Of a DNA stretch of 40,390 nucleotides, positions 16,401-23,040 are shown piece by piece. Where the stretch lies: positions 1 through 40,390 of the forward strand of contig JAIBBR010000037.1 in the NCBI GenBank assembly GCA_019694575.1. The letters run 5' to 3'. The notes beneath the pieces are model-generated. The model was given only the letters and a program-made list of their open reading frames with translations, was not told the DNA's origin and did not search any database. Every line of letters begins with the position of its first letter. The stretch's first letter is position 1. The translations under genes and the position numbers were made by a program. Source of the stretch: Myxococcaceae bacterium. Lineage in GTDB: Bacteria > Myxococcota > Myxococcia > Myxococcales > Myxococcaceae.

Positions 16401-17591
16401 TTAGGCGACGATATCGGCCACGACGCCCGAACCTACGGTACGGCCACCTTCACGAATGGCGAAGCGAATACCCTTCTCCATCGCCACGGGGGTGATCAGC
16501 TCGACTTCGATGCTGATGTTGTCGCCCGGCATCACCATTTCGACGTTGTCCGGCAACTTCACAGAACCGGTCACGTCGGTGGTGCGGAAGTAAAACTGAG
16601 GACGGTAGCCCTTGAAGAACGGCGTGTGGCGACCGCCTTCTTCCTTGGTGAGCACGTAGACCTCGCCCTTGAATTTGGTGTGAGGGTTGACGCTGCCAGG
16701 CTTCGACAACACTTGGCCACGTTCAACGTCTTCACGCTTCAAGCCGCGGAGCAACGCACCGATGTTGTCGCCCGCTTGGCCCTGATCGAGCAGCTTGCGG
16801 AACATTTCGACGCCGGTGATCACGGTCTTGGTGGTGGGGCGAATGCCGACGATTTCAACTTCTTCGCCAACCTTGACGATACCGCGCTCCACACGGCCGG
16901 TGGCCACGGTGCCACGGCCTTCGATCGAGAACACGTCTTCGACCGGCATCAAGAACGGCTTGTCGGTGGCGCGCTGCGGAGTCGGAATATACGCATCAAC
17001 CGCCTCCATCAGCTTCAAGATCGAGCCTTCGCCGATTTCAGAAGCGTCACCCTCGAGCGCTTTCAACGCGCTGCCGGGAATGATCGGGGTCTTGTCGCCG
17101 GGGAACTCGTATTTCTTGAGCAGGTCGCGAACTTCCATTTCTACCAGCTCACGGAGCTCGGGGTCGTCGAGCATGTCGACCTTGTTCAAGAACACCACGA
17201 TGTACGGCACACCGACCTGACGCGCGAGCAAGATGTGCTCACGGGTCTGAGGCATCGGGCCGTCAGCGGCCGACACCACCAAGATCGCGCCGTCCATCTG
17301 CGCGGCGCCGGTGATCATGTTCTTCACATAGTCGGCGTGGCCCGGGCAATCGACGTGGGCGTAGTGACGGTTCTTGGTCTGGTACTCGACGTGCGCGGTC
17401 GAGATGGTGATACCGCGGGCACGCTCTTCAGGCGCTTTGTCAATCTGATCGTACGCGAGGAAAGTCGCGCCGCCAGACTTGGCCAACACCTTGGTGATCG
17501 CGGCGGTCAACGTGGTCTTGCCGTGGTCGACGTGACCGATGGTGCCGATGTTGACGTGCGGCTTGCTTCTATCGAACTTTTCCTTGCTCAT
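16401..17591 (-). CDS. tuf: Elongation factor Tu
   Basis: EF-Tu, 396 aa, the GTPase that delivers aminoacyl-tRNA to the ribosome. GTPase motifs are intact: P-loop GHVDHGKT (19-26), DCPGH (81-85) and NKVD (136-139), followed by domains II and III with the normal ending SGVVADIVA. It sits directly behind four tRNA genes, as E. coli tufB does; many bacteria carry a second copy in the str operon, which is outside this window if present. Confidence 0.99.
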   Translation of the reverse strand: MSKEKFDRSKPHVNIGTIGHVDHGKTTLTAAITKVLAKSGGATFLAYDQIDKAPEERARGITISTAHVEYQTKNRHYAHVDCPGHADYVKNMITGAAQMDGAILVVSAADGPMPQTREHILLARQVGVPYIVVFLNKVDMLDDPELRELVEMEVRDLLKKYEFPGDKTPIIPGSALKALEGDASEIGEGSILKLMEAVDAYIPTPQRATDKPFLMPVEDVFSIEGRGTVATGRVERGIVKVGEEVEIVGIRPTTKTVITGVEMFRKLLDQGQAGDNIGALLRGLKREDVERGQVLSKPGSVNPHTKFKGEVYVLTKEEGGRHTPFFKGYRPQFYFRTTDVTGSVKLPDNVEMVMPGDNISIEVELITPVAMEKGIRFAIREGGRTVGSGVVADIVA

Positions 17592-17630
17592 TGCCTGCTA
17601 CTCCTTGCGGTGACTGTAACTGCGAATGAA

Positions 17631-17706
17631 TGGAGCCCTGAACCGGGATTGAACCGGTGACCTCATCCTTACCAAGGATGCGCTCTGCCATCTGAGCTAT
17701 CAGGGC
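17631..17706 (-). tRNA. tRNA-Thr (GGT)
   Basis: Acceptor GCCCTGA/TCAGGGC, D-arm AGCTCAGATGGCAGAGC, anticodon arm CATCCTTGGTAAGGATG with anticodon GGT, T-arm CCGGTTCAATCCCGG, discriminator T, encoded CCA, 76 bases. It is the last tRNA before tuf, like E. coli thrT. Confidence 0.98.
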
Positions 17707-17776
17707 AGCTCCTATTGTTAACTGCCTTTCAACAGCTGATTCTTTAACGACTGCGCTTCATCTCCCTTTTTGCTCA

Positions 17777-17849
17777 AGCGGGCAATGGGATTCGAACCCA
17801 CGACATTCAGCTTGGAAGGCTGACGCTCTACCAGCTGAGCTATGCCCGC
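17777..17849 (-). tRNA. tRNA-Gly (TCC)
   Basis: Acceptor GCGGGCA/TGCCCGC, D-arm AGCTCAGCTGGTAGAGC, anticodon loop CTTCCAA with anticodon TCC, T-arm GTGGGTTCGAATCCCAT, discriminator T. The genome continues TGA rather than CCA, so CCA must be added after transcription. Equivalent of E. coli glyT. Confidence 0.98.
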
Positions 17850-17866
17850 GTGAATTTGCCGCTATG

Positions 17867-17950
<84 letters not shown>

Positions 17951-18027
17951 TTAGATGTGTCGCCCTCCAAATTGCACTTTGCTTTCCCCACTGCGGAACT
18001 TCATTTTTTCCCGCCACACCCACTACA

Positions 18028-18100
18028 GGCCGGCGGCGGGACTTGAACCCGCGACCTACTGATTACAAATCAGTTGCTCTACCAGCTGAGCTACACCGGC
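18028..18100 (-). tRNA. tRNA-Thr (TGT)
   Basis: Acceptor GCCGGTG/CGCCGGC (one T-G), D-arm AGCTCAGCTGGTAGAGC, anticodon arm ACTGATTTGTAATCAGT with anticodon TGT, T-arm GCGGGTTCAAGTCCCGC. The discriminator base reads C, which is unusual for threonine, and CCA is not encoded. First tRNA of the cluster, equivalent to E. coli thrU. Confidence 0.97.
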
Positions 18101-18157
18101 AAAGGTTCGAAACTGCAAACGAAACCTTCTCACGTCGACTTTTGAAAAAGGCGCGCC

Positions 18158-18187
18158 TGCATACATACTTACGGTGAGTCGAGTCAA
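18158..18187 (-). promoter_or_regulatory. Promoter of the tRNA-tuf-secE-nusG-rplKA operon
   Basis: On the minus strand TTGACT (18187-18182) and TATGCA (18163-18158) are 18 bases apart, about 58 bases before tRNA-Thr(TGT). The -35 box contains the TGA stop codon of rlmB, so the two transcription units abut. Confidence 0.7.
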
Positions 18188-19152
18188 GCGTCGCTAACGG
18201 TTGTTTGCACGTTAGTTGCCGGCCCGCGCTGCCGGGTCACTTCGTACAGCAACACCGCAGCCGACACCGAGGCGTTTAGCGAGGCCACTTTTCCACTCAT
18301 GGGAATGTTCAAGCGAAAATCGCAGCGCTCGAGAACACCGTCGCGAATGCCCGGCCCCTCGGCACCCACGACGATTGCGAGCGGGCCGTTGAGCTTTCCA
18401 CTCCAGAGCGCTTCTTTTGAATTGGGGTCGGCCGCGACGGTCCAGTAGCCGGCTGCTTTCAGCTCTTCCAACGCACGCGAAATGTTCACCACGCGCGCCA
18501 CTGGGCAAAATGCGAGCGCGCCCGCCGACGCTTTCGCTACCACTCCGGTCACACCCGCGGCACGATCTTTCGCGACCACCACGCCGATCGCACCAAACGC
18601 GTGCGATGAACGAATGATTGCACCCAAATTTTGTGGGTCTTGAATACCATCGAGTACCACGATCACCGGAGCAGATTGGCCCTTCGCCTTTTCAATCAGC
18701 GCATCGAGCGTCGCGTAGTCGAACTGGCCCACTTCAGCGACCACGCCTTGGTGCACGCCACCGCCCGTCATTGCCCCCAAGCGTTCGCGGGGAACTTTGT
18801 CAACCCGCACCCGGGCTTCGCGGGCACGCGACAACAACTCGCCGGCGATCTTCGGAGACAGCAAACCTTCACCGACGAAAATTCGCTCGATCTCATTGGG
18901 GCGTGCCCGCAACAACTCGAGCACGGGGTTGGTGCCCCAAATGAAACGCTCGTCGACCGCAGCGGGCGCACCGCCGTAGCTGCGCGGCGCGTAGTCGACT
19001 CGAGCAGAACGCGAGCCACGGTCATCTGAACGAAACGAGCGCGGGGCCCGACCGTCAGAACGCGACTCGTTTTCACTGCGCGGGGCGTTGCGAAAATGGC
19101 CCTTCGACTTCGGGCGGGCATCGCTCTTCACGAAACGGCGTTTTTCTCTCAC
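18184..19152 (-). CDS. rlmB: 23S rRNA 2'-O-methyltransferase, RlmB/TrmH family
   Basis: SPOUT-class rRNA methyltransferase, 322 aa; RlmB methylates the ribose of G2251 in the 23S peptidyl-transferase loop. A substrate-binding domain (about 68-145, IWGTNPVLELLRA) precedes the SPOUT knot domain with motif 1 DPQNLGAIIRS (172-182), motif 2 VGAEGPGI (262-269) and motif 3 IPMSGKVASLNASVSAAV (283-300). Residues 1-66 are an Arg/Ser/Gly-rich, low-complexity basic extension absent from the E. coli enzyme, perhaps for RNA binding. The GTG start overlaps the previous stop (GTGA). TrmH-family relatives acting on other rRNA or tRNA sites cannot be excluded. Confidence 0.92.
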   Translation of the reverse strand: MREKRRFVKSDARPKSKGHFRNAPRSENESRSDGRAPRSFRSDDRGSRSARVDYAPRSYGGAPAAVDERFIWGTNPVLELLRARPNEIERIFVGEGLLSPKIAGELLSRAREARVRVDKVPRERLGAMTGGGVHQGVVAEVGQFDYATLDALIEKAKGQSAPVIVVLDGIQDPQNLGAIIRSSHAFGAIGVVVAKDRAAGVTGVVAKASAGALAFCPVARVVNISRALEELKAAGYWTVAADPNSKEALWSGKLNGPLAIVVGAEGPGIRDGVLERCDFRLNIPMSGKVASLNASVSAAVLLYEVTRQRGPATNVQTTVSDA

Positions 19153-19580
19153 GTCACATCAACCGGGAAAGAGAAGGTCTTCTCTTGGCGCGAGCAGACC
19201 TTCTCGGTGCAAATGAAAAACTTCAACTTGGCATCGACCGACGCTTTACCCACTGCGTCGACGGCAAACGGCACTTCGAACTTGGCGTTCAAATACTCTT
19301 CTCCCGGCTTGGGGCGGCTCACCGAGTCGGTGAGCTTGAGCGAGTCTTTCTCGGGCTTGGCGTTCTTGCCAGTGAGCTTGAGCGAAAGCGGAGCATCTGC
19401 CGACACGTGCGCTCCCGGCTTGGCGGTGATTTCGATCACCACCTTGCCTTTCTCACCCAGCTTCACCTGCGTCGAGGTGCCCGCGGTGGTCAGCTCGTAA
19501 AATGACTTCGCGTCGGGCTCTTGGCCGAAAGCGGCGCCGGCAAACACCAGTGCACAAAAACTGACGAGACGAAAATTCAT
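19149..19580 (-). CDS. Small exported protein with a C-x4-C pair
   Basis: A 143-aa protein with a clear signal peptide (cleavage likely after AAFG, residue 19). The mature part looks like a single beta-sandwich: alternating hydrophobic strands (VVIEITAKPGAHVS, FEVPFAVDAVG, FSFPVDVT) and one cysteine pair near the end, C124-TEKV-C129. The layout faintly recalls the N-terminal domain of DsbD (immunoglobulin fold with a Cys pair), so a redox or binding role is possible; I would not assign it. It lies 21 bp after the RimK-like gene and overlaps rlmB by four bases, so all three are probably cotranscribed. Confidence 0.75.
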   Translation of the reverse strand: MNFRLVSFCALVFAGAAFGQEPDAKSFYELTTAGTSTQVKLGEKGKVVIEITAKPGAHVSADAPLSLKLTGKNAKPEKDSLKLTDSVSRPKPGEEYLNAKFEVPFAVDAVGKASVDAKLKFFICTEKVCSRQEKTFSFPVDVT

Positions 19581-19601
19581 GAGGCCGCTCCTTGTGGCGG
19601 G

Positions 19602-20492
19602 CTAAGGCGCCCGCGTTTTCTGCTTTAGGTACAGTGCTTCGGCCCGTTCGACAATGGCCCCTGCGATATTCACTCTCGTCGCCGTTTCCATGTCGCCCAA
19701 CGCGGGCACGGCGTTCACTTCGAAAATCTTCGGCACACCACCCTGCACCAACATGTCGACGGTGCACAACTCGAGCCCCATGACCTTCGCCGCTGCCTCA
19801 GCCGCTTGGCGCTGCGCAGGAGCCAGCTCGGCGGCTGTCAGCAACTTCTCTTTCGCCGAACGTTTGCGTTTGCCTGACGTGTGCGAGCGGTGCACCGCGG
19901 CGATCGCGCGTTGGCCGACCACGAAGATACGCATGTCTGACGTCACCTCGTGCACATATTGCTGAATGATCAGATCTTGCCCCAACCCCACCACCGCTTC
20001 GAGCGCCGCTTCGAGTGATTGGCGCGTCTCACAAACCATCGCGCTGTGACGGTCGGGCCCTTTTTGCACTTTGACGATGACCGGCACGCCGCCCACCCTC
20101 TCTAACATTTGCTTCAAATCACCCGCGGCCCGCGCCATCACCGTTTGGGGAATGTCGACTCCGCTGGCCGACAAGCGCTGCAGGCACCGCATCGGGTTGC
20201 GCGACTGGCCCATCGACTGCGCGTCGTTGAGCGCCAACACTCCGCGCATTTGAAACTGCTCGACGACCGCCAGACCATATGAAGACAGCGACGTGGCGAT
20301 GCGCGGTATCACCACGTCGGGCAGTGGCAACGGCTTACCACCCAGAAAAAGGCTCGCTGTCTTACCGTCTAAATGCATTTGCAGCTCAGACGGGTTCACC
20401 ACCTTGACCTGGTGATTGCGCGCACGGGCGGCGTCAACCAACCGTCGCGTCGAGTCAACCTGCGCACTGCGTGAGAGAATGACCATCTTCAT
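19602..20492 (-). CDS. RimK-family ATP-grasp ligase
   Basis: A 296-aa ATP-grasp enzyme of the RimK group (ATP-dependent amino-acid ligases; RimK itself adds glutamate to ribosomal protein S6). Pre-ATP-grasp domain about 1-95; SRNPMRCLQRL (98-108) and PVIVKVQKG (137-145) form the nucleotide site with K141; metal ligands are D246, E258 and N260 (FEVNAVPALGDMETAT). The glycine-rich loop reads KGPDRHSAMV instead of the usual EGTQGIGV type, so substrate or mechanism may differ from true RimK. First gene of the three-gene operon with rlmB; other substrates (cofactors, peptides) remain possible. Confidence 0.85.
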   Translation of the reverse strand: MKMVILSRSAQVDSTRRLVDAARARNHQVKVVNPSELQMHLDGKTASLFLGGKPLPLPDVVIPRIATSLSSYGLAVVEQFQMRGVLALNDAQSMGQSRNPMRCLQRLSASGVDIPQTVMARAAGDLKQMLERVGGVPVIVKVQKGPDRHSAMVCETRQSLEAALEAVVGLGQDLIIQQYVHEVTSDMRIFVVGQRAIAAVHRSHTSGKRKRSAKEKLLTAAELAPAQRQAAEAAAKVMGLELCTVDMLVQGGVPKIFEVNAVPALGDMETATRVNIAGAIVERAEALYLKQKTRAP

Positions 20493-20643
20493 CGGCAGCT
20501 ACCCGTCATGCTCAAGCGACGAACCCTTCTTACGTAACATTCGCGAAACCATAGCCTGTATACATCTTGCCTACATCGTCGCGACTGTAAACACGCGGTC
20601 ACACTGGCGAGGTGTGCTGCCCCGTGTTTACTATCCGCCCACT

Positions 20644-21837
20644 ATGCGTTCTCACAATGTCCTTAGCGCCCTGGTTCTGTGCGTGTGTATGGCCTGTCAA
20701 ACATACGACTTCGAACCTGTTGAGCCGCTTGCAATTTCACAGACGACACAGACGAGGAACGTGGTGGGTCGTCAGTTCAAACCAGACTTAATGCTCTTGG
20801 TCGATAAGTCGGGCTCGATGGCGTTTCCCACCAACGAAAACAACCCGAATTGCCCAGCGAATTGCGGCAGCAGTACGCCGTGCCCAAGCAACTGCCCAAC
20901 GCGTATCAGCGAATTGCGCGCGGCGATGAACACCTTCTTGTCTGCGAATGGCGACGTGGCGCGCATGGGCCTCACGATTTACCCAGCGCCTGGTGGCAAT
21001 TCGTGCTCGCCGTCGACATCGCAAGAAGTGTTGGTGCCGTTGAATACGACTGACGACAATGCCGCTTCATTGATCGCGACCGCGAATCAAATCGCGGCGA
21101 AAATTTCGACCCAACAAGTCAATGGCGGCACGCCAACGGCTTCTTCACTGCTGTTTTTGGGCTCTCTGCCCGAGTTGAATGATCCGCTTCGCCAAGATTT
21201 CGTGCTCTTGCTCACAGACGGTTTGCCCAACTGCAACAGCGCGAACCCCAATACCTGCATGAACCCCACGGCATGCAAGTGCACGCAGTCCTCATGTGCC
21301 ATGAATTCATGCACACTGGGCTGCTTGGACAGAGACGCTTCCATCGCCGCCGTGGTGAACCTAAAGCAACGCGGTATTCGCACCATCGTGGTGGGCTTCG
21401 GCGCGGACTTGAGCTCTTCAGGCGACGGCCCTACCGTGCTGAATGCCATGGCGGAAGCCGGGGGGTTCCCTCGGGCGTGTAATAATGGTGACGCCGATTG
21501 CGGAGGCATGCCCGGTTCATGCGACCAAACTCTCAAAGTATGCGTGCAGAAGTTCTACCAAGCTTCGAATGCGACTGACTTGGCGAAGGCGTTGGGCGAC
21601 ATTTCAGCGTCTATCGGGATCGAGGGCATTTGCAAATACAAGCTGGATGCCACGCCTTCTGACCCTCGTTTCTTAAGCGTGCTCGTCGATGGCATTCCGA
21701 CACTGAGCGGCAACGACACCTGGAAGTACGTGGTCGGCGGAACAGTGGAACTGCAAGGTGCGCTGTGCACGCGGGTTACTGGCGCCACACCGCAAAGCCC
21801 GGTGAAGCTCGAGTTCCGCATCGTCGAGTCGATCTGA
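20644..21837 (+). CDS. VWA-domain lipoprotein, Cys-rich
   Basis: A 397-aa exported protein with a von Willebrand factor A domain. I chose the ATG at 20644, as it begins a signal peptide (MRSHNVLSALVLCVCMAC); C18 is the likely lipidated cysteine, though the preceding CMA is not a perfect lipobox. The frame is open upstream to 20416, but that would overlap the divergent RimK-like gene and lose the signal peptide. VWA spans about 47-325 with a complete metal site: D54-x-S56-x-S58, T163/T165 (GGTPT) and D192 (TDG). Two Cys-rich insertions (about 70-84 and 197-227) and a CGGMPGSCDQTLKVC stretch suggest disulphides. Probably an envelope adhesion or scaffolding protein; partner unknown. Confidence 0.88.
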   Translation: MRSHNVLSALVLCVCMACQTYDFEPVEPLAISQTTQTRNVVGRQFKPDLMLLVDKSGSMAFPTNENNPNCPANCGSSTPCPSNCPTRISELRAAMNTFLSANGDVARMGLTIYPAPGGNSCSPSTSQEVLVPLNTTDDNAASLIATANQIAAKISTQQVNGGTPTASSLLFLGSLPELNDPLRQDFVLLLTDGLPNCNSANPNTCMNPTACKCTQSSCAMNSCTLGCLDRDASIAAVVNLKQRGIRTIVVGFGADLSSSGDGPTVLNAMAEAGGFPRACNNGDADCGGMPGSCDQTLKVCVQKFYQASNATDLAKALGDISASIGIEGICKYKLDATPSDPRFLSVLVDGIPTLSGNDTWKYVVGGTVELQGALCTRVTGATPQSPVKLEFRIVESI

Positions 21838-21864
21838 TTCGTGGGTGGTTGGCGTAGCCGCTGT

Positions 21865-22257
21865 CTAAAAAGCCAACGTGCGGGCGCCATGAGTCAGGCG
21901 CCATATTTGCGATAGCCCCATGACTTCGTCGAGCCGCTGCCCAAGCGCGTCTTGCGAAAGCCCGCACAATTTCACCATGGTGTCACAGGCCACCACCCGT
22001 GCGCCCATACTCCGCGCGTCGGAAAGCATTTTCGTCGGCGTGGGCACGCCGGCGCCTTCGGCGCGAGTGATTTCTTTCTTCTCGCGGTCAGTCAATGGAG
22101 AACCAAAGCTGTCACGGGCGAGCGCGCGCAGGGCGTCAAAGCCGAACACGAAGGTGACATCATCTCCCATGGCCGAAGCTGTAATACCGAGCGACGCCGC
22201 TTGATAAGCCGCTTCGTACCCAGCACTGCTGATGAAAAAGATTGAACGGTGCGTCAC
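21865..22257 (-). CDS. DsrE/DsrF-like protein
   Basis: A 130-aa cytoplasmic protein of the DsrE/DsrF-like fold (sulfur-relay and peroxiredoxin-like group). The N-terminal strand SIFFISSAGYEAAYQAASLGI, the VTFVFGFDAL strand and the C-terminal VVACDTMVKLCGL segment with C91 and C98 fit this family. Cysteines in such proteins can carry persulfide, but many members are uncharacterised. Convergent with the VWA gene and divergent from the metalloprotease operon, so it stands alone. Confidence 0.75.
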   Translation of the reverse strand: MTHRSIFFISSAGYEAAYQAASLGITASAMGDDVTFVFGFDALRALARDSFGSPLTDREKKEITRAEGAGVPTPTKMLSDARSMGARVVACDTMVKLCGLSQDALGQRLDEVMGLSQIWRLTHGARTLAF

Positions 22258-22452
22258 CGACTCATCAGAGCAGAATCACCCTACGACACATCGAAAATTG
22301 CCTTTTGAATTTCGAACGAGCGTGTCGCTGACGCGTTGACCACGACCGTGCCTTAGTTTTCGCTGGCGCACGGTTGTGCTACCCCCTTGACCTACGTAAG
22401 GTGCGTTTCCTTTTTCCGGCCGGGTTTCTCAACAGCAGGAGCAAGATCCACC

Positions 22453-23040
22453 ATGCTTCGATCAACTCGCTTTGCAGTCATCGCGATGCTGGTGTCGTTA
22501 TCTGCGCCAGCCTTCGCTTCGGTGATCATCGCCCACACATTCGAGCAGCTCGTCGACCGCACACCGATTGTGATTCAGGGCCGAGTGGGCCAAGTCGACG
22601 TGCGCATCGACGACTCGCTGGGCCACATTTATACGTACGCAGAAATTCTGGTTGATCAGACCTTCAAGGGCCGCGCACCGAAGATCTTGGTGGTGCGCCA
22701 GCCCGGTGGTGAATGGAGCGGTAGGCGTGAAACAGTCGCCGGCGCCGCGCGTTTCACCCCGGGCGAAGGGGTGATTCTTTTCATCGAGCCCGCGGCCGAT
22801 GACCCTTCTCTTTACGTTTCAGTCGCGCTCGCAGCTGGCAAAGTGTCGCTCGAAAAAAACGCCCGCGGCCAATGGGTGGGGCGCCGTTATTTAGACGGGC
22901 TCTCGTTCGTCGCGCCTTCGAAGGGCAATGGCGGCAACGCTGAGCCGGTCATTCCTGGCCCACTGGTCGAACAACTTGGCACGCTCGACGACATCGTGGC
23001 CCGCATTCGCCAAGCCGTGGCGAAACGAGGTGCCCCATGA
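22453..23040 (+). CDS. Exported protein encoded before the metalloprotease
   Basis: A 195-aa protein with a standard signal peptide (MLRSTRFAVIAMLVSLSAPAFA, about 22 residues). The mature part starts SVIIAHTFEQLVDRTPIVIQG and is a mixed beta protein with no cysteines and no motif I recognise; the C-terminus is helical (LDDIVARIRQAVAKR). ATG at 22453 with AGGAG upstream. Its stop overlaps the start of the protease gene by four bases (ATGA). The tight coupling suggests a partner, inhibitor or chaperone of the protease, which is inference from arrangement. Confidence 0.78.
   Translation: MLRSTRFAVIAMLVSLSAPAFASVIIAHTFEQLVDRTPIVIQGRVGQVDVRIDDSLGHIYTYAEILVDQTFKGRAPKILVVRQPGGEWSGRRETVAGAARFTPGEGVILFIEPAADDPSLYVSVALAAGKVSLEKNARGQWVGRRYLDGLSFVAPSKGNGGNAEPVIPGPLVEQLGTLDDIVARIRQAVAKRGAP

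Noticed and set aside
16626-17660. A 344-codon plus-strand frame opposite tuf and into tRNA-Thr
   Set aside because: It is the complement of tuf and runs through a tRNA gene; no motif or ribosome binding site.
20416-20643. Upstream extension of the VWA lipoprotein
   Set aside because: It would overlap the divergent RimK-like gene by 77 bases and hide the signal peptide at 20644.
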